NCBI GenBank assembly: GCA_040754075.1
Contig: JBFMDH010000012.1
Location: forward strand, 1-64,000
DNA length: 64,000 bases
Reading direction: 5' to 3'
Source of the DNA: Acidobacteriota bacterium
GTDB lineage: Bacteria > Acidobacteriota > Blastocatellia > UBA7656
Below are positions 35,150 through 44,517 of the stretch, in pieces; positions within the stretch are counted from its first letter, which is position 1, and the number at the start of each line of letters is the position of its first letter. Made by a program: the position numbers and the translations under genes. The notes under the pieces were generated by a model. That model was not told the DNA's origin. It did no database searches and worked only from the letters and a program-made list of their open reading frames with translations.

Positions 35150-36295
35150 TTATTTCATCGACTCGAAAAATTCGCGATTATTTGCAGTTTGTTGCAATTT
35201 ATTCAGCAACAGTTCCATTGCCTCCGTCGGTCGTTTGTCAGCGAGCGCGCGGCGCAGTAGATGGATTTTCGGAAGCGTTGCCGCGTCAAAAAGTTTCTCT
35301 TCCTTGCGCGTACCGGATTTAGAAATATCAATCGCCGGAAAGATGCGTTTTTCGGCGAGCCTGCGGTCTAAAACGATTTCAAGATTGCCAGTGCCTTTGA
35401 ATTCCTGAAAAATCACTTCGTCCATTTGACTGCCGGTATCAATCAAGGCAGTTGCCACAATGGTTAAACTGCCGCCTTCTTCGGCATTGCGCGCCGCCCC
35501 GAAAAATTTGCGCGGAAATTCCAAAGCCCGCGAATCGACGCCTCCGCTCATGGTTCTGCCGCGACGACTCGCATCGCGATTCGAGGCGCGCGCCAACCTG
35601 GTTAAAGAGTCCAAAAGCATGACGACATCTTGACCGCATTCAACCAACCGCTTCACTCGTTCGAGCATGAGTTTGGCGACTTGCAGGTGGAGGTCATTGT
35701 GTTGGTCGGATGATGAAGCGATGACTTCGCCGCGAACCCGGCGTTTGAAATGCGTCACCTCTTCCGGTCGCTCATCAATGAGTAACACCACCAGATGAAC
35801 TTCGGGGTGATTGTTGGCAACCGATTCGGCGATTTCTTCAATCAGCGTGGTCTTTCCGGTTTTCGGAGGCGCAACGATTAATCCACGTTGTCCTTTGCCA
35901 ATCGGCGCAACCAAATCAATGACCCGCATTGATAAATTGTTATTGCCTTCTGAAAGTTCCAAGCGCTCTGTCGGGTCAATGCTGGTGAGTTGATTGAAAT
36001 CCTTGACCCGGGCATATTCATCGACGGTCAATCCATTGATGGTTTCTACTTCAATAAGCGCATCCGATTGTCCGCGAGAGGTTTCCGTCATCTTCACTGC
36101 ACCGACAAGGTGAACCCCTTCGCGAAGCTTCAATTTCTGAATCAGATTGCGAGCCACAAAAATATCTTTTGGGCGCGGCAGGTAATTGTTAGCGGCTTTT
36201 CTGAGGAAGCCGAAGCCTTTTTCGTGAATTTGTAAAATTCCTGACGCTTGCTCGACAGGCTCACTTATTTGAATTTCATTTGCGGTGGTCATCAT
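35150..36295 (-). CDS. rho: Transcription termination factor Rho
   Basis: Rho is the hexameric RNA helicase that ends transcription. The cold-shock-like primary RNA site (ASGILQIHEKGFGFLRKAANNYLPRPKDIFVA) is followed by the ATPase core: Walker A APPKTGKTTL, Walker B VVMLLDSLTRLARASN, and the Q-loop/R-loop SGGVDSRALEFPRKFFGAARN. It has about 381 residues, on the short side of the family, with little N-terminal insertion. Two ATGs (36295 and 36292) are equally plausible; an upstream ATG at 36316 lacks a ribosome-binding site. Confidence 0.96.
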   Translation of the reverse strand: MMTTANEIQISEPVEQASGILQIHEKGFGFLRKAANNYLPRPKDIFVARNLIQKLKLREGVHLVGAVKMTETSRGQSDALIEVETINGLTVDEYARVKDFNQLTSIDPTERLELSEGNNNLSMRVIDLVAPIGKGQRGLIVAPPKTGKTTLIEEIAESVANNHPEVHLVVLLIDERPEEVTHFKRRVRGEVIASSSDQHNDLHLQVAKLMLERVKRLVECGQDVVMLLDSLTRLARASNRDASRRGRTMSGGVDSRALEFPRKFFGAARNAEEGGSLTIVATALIDTGSQMDEVIFQEFKGTGNLEIVLDRRLAEKRIFPAIDISKSGTRKEEKLFDAATLPKIHLLRRALADKRPTEAMELLLNKLQQTANNREFFESMK

Positions 36296-36394
36296 CGTAT
36301 GAAAATAAAATCTCATTGAAATAGGAAATTTGCAAAAGAGAATTGGTAGGTGAAGCGGAATCCGTTACGAATTCCGCCTCGCGATATGGGGTCA

Positions 36395-39300
36395 TCATTT
36401 GATGGAGGTTGCCGGGTCGCCAAGCAGAATCCAGGATTTGCGAACATCCGGGTCACTCATCATCATCTTGGCTTTTCGGGCTGCATCTCCGAGAGTCGAG
36501 CCTTTCGCTGCATTGGCAATCAACCGATGAAATTCACGGTTTAAAATCGCCTGTTCGCCTGGAAAAGTCAGACAACTCGATGCCCATACCATAACCGCTC
36601 CCCCGTCGGCTTTTCTCATTAAGCTTTCACCAAGCGACACATTCAAGGCATCAACGAAATAAGCATTCAAACAGGCCATCGCTACAAAAACCGCAGGCGG
36701 ATTGGTCAATCGGGTTACCTCTTCAGGCGTCAGCATATTGCCGCGCCAGGTGGTGATTGACCCGTGTCCGCTAAAAACAATGTATCTGCCGCCTTGATTG
36801 ATGGCTTCGAGGAGTTGTCGTTTCGCATCCCTATCGCTTAACTGTCCGCGACGAATTTCCGTGACCGGCATGCGGGTAATCAGCAGATTTTTTACCTGTT
36901 CATTCGATTGCTCGAAATTGAATCCATCGTTGCGGTCAGCAAATAATACCGCCAGGTTGTTATGTTTCATCTGTTCAAACGCCAGCGTTTTTTCAACCAT
37001 GGTAGCGAGTTGGCTTGCAGTTTGAGCAGGGAATCGTCCGATACTGTAATCTTCAATTCCATCATTGTTGAAATCGGCAAGTGTCGCATCGCTTGCTGAT
37101 TCCATTGATTTCGTATCGGTCATCAAGCTTGGCATTACATCATTTTCGCCAAACCCCAAATAATTTTTGGCATCGTAACTGGCATCTCCCGCAAGCAGAA
37201 CGAAGCGCGGCGCTTTTTCCCAGTAGCGCGCGGCATAATTGAGAAAATCTTTAATCGCAAAGGGCGTTTTATTGCCATAACTGAATTCATCATACAGATC
37301 TTCGATTTTGACAACCGCGGTTGCAAAGCCTTGAGCTTTGCGAAAGGCTGCAAGCGGTTTAAGCGCCTCATCGAAGTTATCCACCGTAATGACCAGCCAA
37401 TCAGCGGTATTCTCGCGTGAACGCCAGGTTGATGGGCGATTGGCTTTGACGGCGGCTTGTTTGGGTTGCGCTTCGCTAAAGGCGTAAATCGCGCGTCTGC
37501 CATTCGGCAAAACGGTCAACCTGACTTCATAGCCATCGGTTGACTTGTTGATTCTGGTTTTGAGTTCGACAGGTGAGTTTAGGTTGGTAATGTCAAAAAC
37601 GCGAATATCGGGAGTAGTGAATCCCGTTAAACTAATCTGTTCGCCGCCGATTGCCGAAAACCGCAGCGCGTTATCATCGGCAGCGTATCGGTGTTGATAA
37701 GTGAGGCGAATGAAATTAACCAATGACAGGTCGTTGCCGCCTTGTCCGGTCAGGGTTAATTGATTGACGCCTTCGCGCAATAACGAATGTGAGATAACCA
37801 ATTTGGTTTCATTCGCATCCTGATTGACAAAATTGAGTGAACCGATTTCGACATCGTTTAATCGCGCCGTCACCGAATGCGGCGAGTCGGTGACGCCTTG
37901 TAAAGCGATTTCCAAAACCGCTGTTGCCGATGGCTCGTCTGCCAGATTACGAAGAGTTAAAGTTTGCTGGGTCGCTCCGTTAAAAATCAAAGAGCCAAAA
38001 AAGTTTTCTTTATCGGGTCCATTACGCAAACCCGAAAAATAGATGAAGCGGTCTTTGCGTTCAACGGTGTAGGGAAAGCTGTTGAGCATAGCGGGTCTGC
38101 CGTTTAGGTTTTGCTGGTCGGCAATACGCAAGCCCGCCTGACTTGCGGCAATTAACCAGTAAACCCGCGATTTGGTAAATGGGGAGTCAATGGCTGTGGC
38201 AAAAAATTCGAGGCTGTCGGTTGGGTCAAACTTGTTATCCTGTTCACCATTTATTTTTATGGGAATCTGCACCCCATCAACGAAGAGTTGCAAATTTTTC
38301 GGATTGATTGCGGGATTCAATCCGGCTGCCAGGAGTTCAGGTTGAGTGACGCGATAAACGCCGGTTTGCGTGATGGATAATTTAATTGCGGCTTGTGAAG
38401 CCAGATGATTTTGCAAAGCGAGGGATTCTGATGCGGACGTTTTCGATTTGAATTTGCCGTTAGTCGTTAGTTCCAATTGCGGGGTGAACGCTTGCGCTTG
38501 GCTTGCAAGGCGCGCGAGGTCGCCAAGCATGGCTGAGTTTTTTGCAATGAAGAGTTCTGGTTGATTAATCATTTGCGTTTCGGGATAGGTTGGCCCATAA
38601 AAATTCGTGGTGCCGTTTATATCGACATCTTCGAGGTAGTATCGCGTCGAATCCGTAGCCGGTTGTGAATCAACCCATGAATATGCATTGCCCGCAGTTA
38701 AACGGGTGTCCGCGCCGACTAATAAAGCTGACCCGGCAATAATTTCTTTATTCAAGCGAACCAGCTTCCCCGGTTCATCTTCACGATAAACATTGAATCC
38801 GAGATTCGATACTTCGCTTCCGGTTTCCCAACGGATGACCGTTAATTCATCGTTACCCGTTGTTAAAGGATTAGCTGAAAATTTTGCAAGTGTGATAGCT
38901 GTGAGTCCTTGTGCTGTTACACTCAAATCATCAATTGCCAGCGCGTGGTCGTTGCCCGTGTCGTTAATATCCTCCCAGCGAATCCAGATTTCTTGTCCAT
39001 TACTTACGGCTGTAGGAAAAACCAAAGTTGATGATTTACCGGTTCGATTTGCTGGTGTATTGCCATCAAGTGCCCCGACAGTTGTGGTAAAAATCGGGCT
39101 GGTGAAATTTAATGGTGTGTAAGAAACCCATCCCGTCGAGGGGACATTCGCATCGGTTATCACCCCGGCATTCGCCACTTGATATTGAAAATTGAGTGTC
39201 TGGCTGACAGGAGTCGAATTTCCGCCATCACGCCATTGCTCACCCACATAGCTGATTTGCAGCGCAGGAATCGATGTGCCGGTATTGTTGGTGAGTTTAA

Positions 39301-39790
39301 AAGCATAATGAATCGTTCCTGTGCCACCTGAGGCAAGGCTTCCCAGCGCGCGATCACTGACGGGATTTGTACCCGCTATGCCAAAACTGTAAAGCGCGCC
39401 GGTAGTGCTGCTGCCAGTTCCGGCATTGTATGTCGTCGAAGAGGCATAGCCACCTGAAAGGGTGGAATCATCAGTCCAAACATTGCCCGTTCCACTTTGT
39501 GAGAGACTATCAAAATTTTCAGTCAGCGGGGTTCCAAATGAGGTGATGTTGCCGCCATTTGAAATGGTAGGAGTGATGGTGATTTTGTTGGGAACTTGTC
39601 CAGGAGGAATTTTCTGTCCAAACTTTTTGGAATTGACCGTTTCGCCTGACTCTCTTTGACCTTCAACGCGCCAGACGATACCGCTCATTACCATCAAGCA
39701 AAATAGCAAGGTTGTAAGGAATGTCATTCGTTTTTTGAATAATTTTGAGTTTTTCAGAGTGAATGGTTGGTGTCTGTAGGAGTAATTCAT
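36395..39790 (-). CDS. Gingipain-like (C25 family) secreted cysteine protease
   Basis: A large protein (~1131 residues) with an N-terminal signal peptide (from ATG 39790, hydrophobic ~24-38). The N-terminal half is beta-rich with Thr/Asn repeats (TGSSTTG) and a middle region of jelly-roll type. The C-terminal catalytic domain matches family C25: FVLLAGDASYDAKNYLG, DATLADFNNDGIEDYSIGRFPA, the His in YIVFSGHGSITTW (about residue 1008) and the Cys in VFVAMACLNAYF (about 1038). It should cleave proteins outside the cell. No C-terminal T9SS sorting domain follows, since the chain ends at LLGDPATSIK, unlike Bacteroidetes gingipains. ATG 39727 is an alternative start. Confidence 0.82.
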   Translation of the reverse strand: MNYSYRHQPFTLKNSKLFKKRMTFLTTLLFCLMVMSGIVWRVEGQRESGETVNSKKFGQKIPPGQVPNKITITPTISNGGNITSFGTPLTENFDSLSQSGTGNVWTDDSTLSGGYASSTTYNAGTGSSTTGALYSFGIAGTNPVSDRALGSLASGGTGTIHYAFKLTNNTGTSIPALQISYVGEQWRDGGNSTPVSQTLNFQYQVANAGVITDANVPSTGWVSYTPLNFTSPIFTTTVGALDGNTPANRTGKSSTLVFPTAVSNGQEIWIRWEDINDTGNDHALAIDDLSVTAQGLTAITLAKFSANPLTTGNDELTVIRWETGSEVSNLGFNVYREDEPGKLVRLNKEIIAGSALLVGADTRLTAGNAYSWVDSQPATDSTRYYLEDVDINGTTNFYGPTYPETQMINQPELFIAKNSAMLGDLARLASQAQAFTPQLELTTNGKFKSKTSASESLALQNHLASQAAIKLSITQTGVYRVTQPELLAAGLNPAINPKNLQLFVDGVQIPIKINGEQDNKFDPTDSLEFFATAIDSPFTKSRVYWLIAASQAGLRIADQQNLNGRPAMLNSFPYTVERKDRFIYFSGLRNGPDKENFFGSLIFNGATQQTLTLRNLADEPSATAVLEIALQGVTDSPHSVTARLNDVEIGSLNFVNQDANETKLVISHSLLREGVNQLTLTGQGGNDLSLVNFIRLTYQHRYAADDNALRFSAIGGEQISLTGFTTPDIRVFDITNLNSPVELKTRINKSTDGYEVRLTVLPNGRRAIYAFSEAQPKQAAVKANRPSTWRSRENTADWLVITVDNFDEALKPLAAFRKAQGFATAVVKIEDLYDEFSYGNKTPFAIKDFLNYAARYWEKAPRFVLLAGDASYDAKNYLGFGENDVMPSLMTDTKSMESASDATLADFNNDGIEDYSIGRFPAQTASQLATMVEKTLAFEQMKHNNLAVLFADRNDGFNFEQSNEQVKNLLITRMPVTEIRRGQLSDRDAKRQLLEAINQGGRYIVFSGHGSITTWRGNMLTPEEVTRLTNPPAVFVAMACLNAYFVDALNVSLGESLMRKADGGAVMVWASSCLTFPGEQAILNREFHRLIANAAKGSTLGDAARKAKMMMSDPDVRKSWILLGDPATSIK

Positions 39791-40137
39791 CTTTACCCGT
39801 GCTGATGGGTGGAAGATTATCGGACAAAACGCCAATACCAAAACGATGTTGATTGTTCTCATCATGCCTCCGTGAGCGCCGAATGGCTTTAAATGGTTTG
39901 CCAGCTTGTTGATCCCCGGCTCTGTCCGTTGCTGGATGGGCGAGACGATCAGATCGTTGAGCTGAATAATTTACTGAATCAACGGTTGAGGTCTTAGCAA
40001 TGTATAAAGCCTTTGCTGCAATAGATGGAATGAAAGGGTGATTGGGTGTGTATTTACAGCAGGCTTCGTAAATACATTACTTTGGACGGGCTAATCTTAT
40101 AGAGAGGAATATAAGCCGTCAAGAAAAATTAAAAAGA
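39791..40137 (-). promoter_or_regulatory. Promoter and leader of the gingipain-like gene, with an inverted repeat
   Basis: On the minus strand TTGACG (40117-40122) and TAAGAT (40094-40099) are exactly 17 bases apart, a good sigma-70 promoter. Just downstream lies a perfect inverted repeat, TGTATTTAC (40049-40057) and GTAAATACA (40068-40076), at about +10 to +40. It could be a repressor operator or a leader hairpin. The leader is then ~300 bases with no gene. Confidence 0.6.
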
Positions 40138-40244
40138 ATGCGACACGGCTCTTTTTATTTAACAAGTGATCATCAATCAATTGATTGATCCTGTTTTAAA
40201 TTGGCGACTCACGAGGTGCTTCACCTTAAAGAGCCGTGTCGCAT
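40138..40244. repeat. 107-bp compound palindrome downstream of the S9 peptidase
   Basis: ATGCGACACGGCTCTTT (40138-40154) and AAAGAGCCGTGTCGCAT (40228-40244) are perfect 17-bp arms. The interior holds the symmetrical ATCAATCAATTGATTGAT. On the minus strand it ends in a T-rich tract, so it could also terminate the 40261 gene. Confidence 0.7.
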
Positions 40245-40260
40245 CTTTAGTATTTTCTCT

Positions 40261-42699
40261 TCATTTATTCGCCGGCTTCATTGCCGAATCGCTTTGACGC
40301 GGAGGCGCGTTTTTCACGTACTTGTCCATCCAGTTCAGCATTTCCGAGAGCACATGAAGATTCGATTCACGGGCGGCATATCCGTGCGATTCAAGTGGTA
40401 ATAAAACAAATCGCGCGGTCTTACCTAAGCCTTTCAATGCCGCATACAACCGTTCGGATTGAATCGGAAAGGTGCCGGAATTGTTATCCGCTTCGCCGTG
40501 CGTCATCAATATCGGTTCGTTAATTTTATCGGCGTAAAAGAACGGCGACATCCGCGTGTAAACCTGTTGCGCTTCCCAGAATGTCCGGCGTTCATTTTGA
40601 AAGGTAAATGGCGTCAGACTTCGATTATAGGCGCCGCTTCTGGCGATACCGGCGCGGAACAGATCGGAATGCGCCAGCAAATTCGCTGTCATAAACGCCC
40701 CGTAAGAATGTCCGCCTACGCCTATGCGGTCGCGGTCTGCGACCCCCATTTCAACGATTTTATCTATCGCTGCTTGCGCGTTCATCACCAATTGCTCGAC
40801 AAATGTATCATTGGCTTTGTCGCCACCGAGAATCGGCATCGACGCATTATCTAAAACCACATAGCCTTTTAAAGCGAAAAACAGATGCGATGCCCCTGAA
40901 ACTCTGGTGAAGCGATTGGGCGAACCGCTGATTTGACTTGCTGCATCTGCCGAAGCGAATTCATTGGGATACGCCCAGATGAATGCCGGACGGCGTTCGC
41001 CTTCTTTGTAATCGGGCGGCAGGTAAAGCGTGCCGGAAAGCTGAATGCCATCGGAACGTTTATAGGTAATCAATTGTTTTTTGACATTGCGAAACTGCGG
41101 TTGTGGGTCGGCGAAACCGGTGATTGCCGAAACCGCTTGCCCGTCATGCAAATAATAATTCGGTGGTTCACTGGTCGATTCACGACTGGTGATAAATTGT
41201 TTGCCATCGTCATCAAGCAAACTGACGAGCGATTCATAATAAGGATTTTGCGAACGGAAAATCTCTTCGGCTTTCAAACTCTGCAAATTGAAGCGACGCA
41301 GAAACGGACGTTCGCCCTGCGGGCTTGCGCCTTGTCCCGACAGGTAAAAATTTTGTCCATCGCTTGAGCGTTTCAAAACCCGTTGCCCGGTTTTGCTCAT
41401 CCCGGTGACAAAGAACCCCGGATTGTTATAACGGTCTTCGGTTTGTAAATCGAAAATCAAACGCGGTTTCGCACCGGCAGTGGTCAGGTCTTGCAAATAG
41501 GTTCGGGCTTTGCGCGTCGGTCTATCGGATTCTGACCAGATGGCGAGGTCACCTTTTTCTGTCCATTGCAAACTGCCAAAACGAAATTCCGATTTGATTA
41601 ACTCTTTAGCGGTGCCTTTAAACGGCGCGTCGAGTTGCTTGACCTGGTCGCGGAAGGGAACTTTATTTTTTGGATTGCCTTCATCCAATGCCTCGACATA
41701 AACCAGTGTGGCAGGGAGGTTGGCTTGCCATTGCACATTGCGGGGACCTTTGCGCACGCCGTTTATCGGGGTGTTTTCGGCTACCGGTAACGAAGCCAGA
41801 TGGTGTACGAGTTTGCCCTGTGCGTCATAGACCTCCAGTTCTTTGGTGAAACTGCTAAAAGGCACAAAGTAACTGAACGGTTCAACGATTTTCGCCGCGT
41901 AAACATATTTGCCATCGGGCGAAATATCGAAATCATCAAAAATACCGCTTTGTCCAAGAGCGGTCACATTACCGCTCTGGTCAACGCGCGCCAGTTCGGC
42001 AGTGAAATAATATTTGAATAAGGCTTCATCGTAAGCGTTTTTGAGCAAATCCTGGAAAGTTGCAACCGCGGCTTTTTCACCCGAAAGCGATTCCTGAATT
42101 TTGGGACCGTTTGGAATTTCGGGCGCTTTGGGTTCCGCGCCGCGCGCTTTCGGCACCACTTTGCAGATTAAGCCGCTGCTATCGGGCAACCATTGATAAG
42201 GCATGCCAGTGGTTGCGTTCAACCAAACACTCGCTACTTTTGAGGATTTTCCCGTTATCACATCAGCAAGCCAGAGTTCCAAGCCGTTGGCTACAGGTTG
42301 TGAAAACGCCAGGCGGCGACCGTCGGGCGACCAGCTGACATAAGCGATTTTAGGATTTGGCGGCAAGGTTAGGTCACGCGATTTTTTGGTGGTCAAATCG
42401 GTGAGCGTCAGCCTGGTTATGCCCTGTGATAAAAATGTGCTGTTGGTTTTCGGGCTGATGCGCGTGCCTGCAAGCCGCAACATCGGTTGCGCAAGGTCAG
42501 TGATGGAAGGCATCGCCGGTCGTTCACTAAGCAACAGCCATTTGCCGTCGGGACTGACCTGGGCTTGCGGGAACGGCGCAGCTTCTAACATTTTCACAAT
42601 GTCTGCCGGAGGTTGTTGATACTGAGTTGCGGTTTGTGCGATGGCAGAAACACCAATCAGTAAGGTGATAGCGGTTAAAAAAGAAAAACGTAGACGCAT
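40261..42699 (-). CDS. S9 family prolyl oligopeptidase-like peptidase, secreted
   Basis: About 812 residues with a signal peptide at ~1-20. A WD-like beta-propeller region (PDGKWLLLSERP, SPDGRRLAF, SPDGKYVYA) occupies the first ~500 residues and would gate the active site. The C-terminal alpha/beta hydrolase holds the triad: Ser in GGHSYGAFM (about 662), Asp in HGEADNNSG (about 737) and His in LESHGYA (about 769). The protein resembles secreted dipeptidyl or glutamyl peptidases of subfamily S9D. GGAGGAG precedes ATG 42699. With the neighbouring gingipain-like gene it suggests external protein digestion. Confidence 0.88.
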   Translation of the reverse strand: MRLRFSFLTAITLLIGVSAIAQTATQYQQPPADIVKMLEAAPFPQAQVSPDGKWLLLSERPAMPSITDLAQPMLRLAGTRISPKTNSTFLSQGITRLTLTDLTTKKSRDLTLPPNPKIAYVSWSPDGRRLAFSQPVANGLELWLADVITGKSSKVASVWLNATTGMPYQWLPDSSGLICKVVPKARGAEPKAPEIPNGPKIQESLSGEKAAVATFQDLLKNAYDEALFKYYFTAELARVDQSGNVTALGQSGIFDDFDISPDGKYVYAAKIVEPFSYFVPFSSFTKELEVYDAQGKLVHHLASLPVAENTPINGVRKGPRNVQWQANLPATLVYVEALDEGNPKNKVPFRDQVKQLDAPFKGTAKELIKSEFRFGSLQWTEKGDLAIWSESDRPTRKARTYLQDLTTAGAKPRLIFDLQTEDRYNNPGFFVTGMSKTGQRVLKRSSDGQNFYLSGQGASPQGERPFLRRFNLQSLKAEEIFRSQNPYYESLVSLLDDDGKQFITSRESTSEPPNYYLHDGQAVSAITGFADPQPQFRNVKKQLITYKRSDGIQLSGTLYLPPDYKEGERRPAFIWAYPNEFASADAASQISGSPNRFTRVSGASHLFFALKGYVVLDNASMPILGGDKANDTFVEQLVMNAQAAIDKIVEMGVADRDRIGVGGHSYGAFMTANLLAHSDLFRAGIARSGAYNRSLTPFTFQNERRTFWEAQQVYTRMSPFFYADKINEPILMTHGEADNNSGTFPIQSERLYAALKGLGKTARFVLLPLESHGYAARESNLHVLSEMLNWMDKYVKNAPPRQSDSAMKPANK

Positions 42700-42798
42700 G
42701 GGGGACTCCTCCATTTCCGTGTGGTTAGTCGTTCCACTGACCGACCTGCTTGAATGTCGCAAACATTAAGCGCCTGCGATATTCGTGGGCGCGGTTTT

Positions 42799-43245
42799 TC
42801 ATTGAGTCGTCACTTCTTGAGTTACCTCAAAACGCGCGGTGATTTTTGCAGACGCCGCGAGCATCGCTGAAACGCTGCAATATTTGCTTTCCGATAATTC
42901 GATGGCGCGGGCGACGGCTTTTTCATCAACATTGAAACCGCGAACTTTGTGCAAAACTTCTATGCTCGTATAGATGCGTGGATGTTCATCGCGTCTTTGG
43001 GCGCGAATTTCGATTTGGTAATCGGTAATCCGCTGGCGTTTTTTTTGCAGGATGTTGACTACATCTGCGCCTGTGCAACCGCCAAGCGAAATCAATAATA
43101 ATTCCATCGGTGACGGAGCCGATTGATTATCGTGGCGAAAATCTGCAATGACTGAATGACCGGATACCGATTCACCGACAAACTGCTCGGCTCCTGCATA
43201 ACGAATGGTCGTGATGTTTTCCTGCATCGGGGTTTCGTCTGACAT
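42799..43245 (-). CDS. OsmC family peroxide reductase
   Basis: A protein of 148 residues with the OsmC fold: SAPSPMELLLISLGGCTGADVV carries the first redox Cys and ESKYCSVSAMLAASAKI the second. These cysteines reduce organic hydroperoxides, usually with lipoyl or thiol donors. It belongs to the YhfA/OsmC-like subgroup. AAGGAGA precedes ATG 43245; an upstream frame to 43326 lacks support. It is divergent from the cation transporter. Confidence 0.88.
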   Translation of the reverse strand: MSDETPMQENITTIRYAGAEQFVGESVSGHSVIADFRHDNQSAPSPMELLLISLGGCTGADVVNILQKKRQRITDYQIEIRAQRRDEHPRIYTSIEVLHKVRGFNVDEKAVARAIELSESKYCSVSAMLAASAKITARFEVTQEVTTQ

Positions 43246-43377
43246 ATGGTCTCCTTGACTCTGAGGGGCTGAATGAAAACCTTGAACTGAAAATATAGCC
43301 AGCAAACGCCTTTCAGACAAAGCCAACTTGAATTCGATTTGAAAAAGTTAATCGGCTTGCTAGAGTTTAAACCTGCG

Positions 43378-44292
43378 ATGAACCGAATCTCTCTCAAACG
43401 TTATGCCTATCTATCAATCGTCACCGCTATAGCCACCATCCTTTTGAAATCGCTGGCTTATTGGGTAACCGGTTCCATCGGATTGCTTTCGGATGCCCTT
43501 GAATCCATCGTCAATCTGGTTGGCGCACTGATGGCGCTGGCGATGCTCACCATTGCTGCGCGACCGCCCGATGAAGAACATCCTTACGGTTACAGCAAAG
43601 CCGAATATTTTTCGAGCGGCGTCGAAGGCGGCTTGATTTTGATTGCGGCGGTGAGCATCGGTATTGCTGCGGTTGAACGGTTGATTATGCCGAAAGAAAT
43701 CGAACAAACCGGCATCGGCATCATCATCTCAATCTTTGCTTCGATCATTAATTTCGCAGTGGCGAGGATTTTGTTAAATGTCGGACGCGAAGCCAATTCG
43801 ATTACCCTCGAAGCCGACGCCCATCACTTGCTCACCGATGTCTGGACTTCAGCGGGGGTGATCTTAGGAGTCGGATTAGTTACCCTCACCGGATGGAAAC
43901 GACTAGACCCGATTATTGCCATCGCCGTGGCAGTAAATATTGTGTGGACGGGATTTCAACTGGTGAGGCGCTCGACTCTGGGGTTGATGGATAGAGCTTT
44001 GCCGGTTGCCGAGCGGGATGCCATTCAAGCGATATTTGATAAATACAAACAGCAGGGGATTGATTTTCATGCCTTGCGTTCGCGGCAAGCCGGGGCGCGA
44101 AAATTTTTAACCGTTCATGTTCTGGTGCCCGGTCGTTGGAGCGTGAAAAAAGGACATGACCTGGTTGAACAGATTGAAGAAGAGATTCGCAAGGTTTTGG
44201 TTGATGTGACGATTACCACACACCTGGAACCGATTGAAGACCCGGTTTCATTCAATGACATGGAACTTGATCGGTTGGAAAATGAAGTTTAA
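43378..44292 (+). CDS. Cation diffusion facilitator family transporter
   Basis: The 304-residue protein has six membrane helices (~10-195) and a C-terminal cytoplasmic ferredoxin-like domain. The metal site residues appear as [12 protein letters not shown] in helix 2 and [16 protein letters not shown] in helix 5. The [13 protein letters not shown] loop is the CDF signature. It exports Zn, Fe, Mn or similar metals in exchange for H+; the DD...HD pattern here suggests Zn/Fe-type sites, but this is not decisive. ATG 43378 is preferred over the TTG at 43339. Confidence 0.9.
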   Translation: MNRISLKRYAYLSIVTAIATILLKSLAYWVTGSIGLLSDALESIVNLVGALMALAMLTIAARPPDEEHPYGYSKAEYFSSGVEGGLILIAAVSIGIAAVERLIMPKEIEQTGIGIIISIFASIINFAVARILLNVGREANSITLEADAHHLLTDVWTSAGVILGVGLVTLTGWKRLDPIIAIAVAVNIVWTGFQLVRRSTLGLMDRALPVAERDAIQAIFDKYKQQGIDFHALRSRQAGARKFLTVHVLVPGRWSVKKGHDLVEQIEEEIRKVLVDVTITTHLEPIEDPVSFNDMELDRLENEV

Positions 44293-44311
44293 AGATTGTG
44301 GAAAGAGAGTC

Positions 44312-44338
44312 GGTCGCGAAGGCGGGACTCGAACCCGC
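44312..44338 (-). pseudogene. Isolated tRNA 3' fragment (T arm plus acceptor strand)
   Basis: On the minus strand a perfect T arm, GCGGG-TTCGAGT-CCCGC, is followed by CTTCGCG-ACC, as in the end of a tRNA. Forty bases upstream the intact tRNA-Leu ends, leaving no room for the 5' half, so it is a remnant. Confidence 0.6.
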
Positions 44339-44377
44339 AAGGTTAATCAATCGATTGCCATCAAAATAAAGATGGAA

Positions 44378-44459
44378 TGGGGATGGAGAGACTCGAACTC
44401 TCACGGGTTGCCCCACACGCCCCTCAAACGTGCGCGTCTACCGGTTCCGCCACATCCCC
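44378..44459 (-). tRNA. tRNA-Leu (anticodon GAG)
   Basis: The gene reads GGGGATGTGGCGGAACCGG from 44459, with the long variable arm of leucine tRNAs. The anticodon loop is TTGAGGG between CACGT and GCGTG, so the anticodon is GAG. The T arm GAGAGTTCGAGTCTCTC and acceptor CATCCCC plus A close the cloverleaf. CCA is not encoded. Confidence 0.93.
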
Positions 44460-44517
44460 GTAACTTTGTTTTAACAAATACCAATGCGATAAAATCGCTA
44501 TAAAACTAAAGTCAAAA

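Noticed and set aside
44312-44360. A second complete tRNA gene beside tRNA-Leu
   Set aside because: Only the T arm and acceptor 3' strand are present. A full tRNA would have to overlap the intact tRNA-Leu, so it is a fragment.
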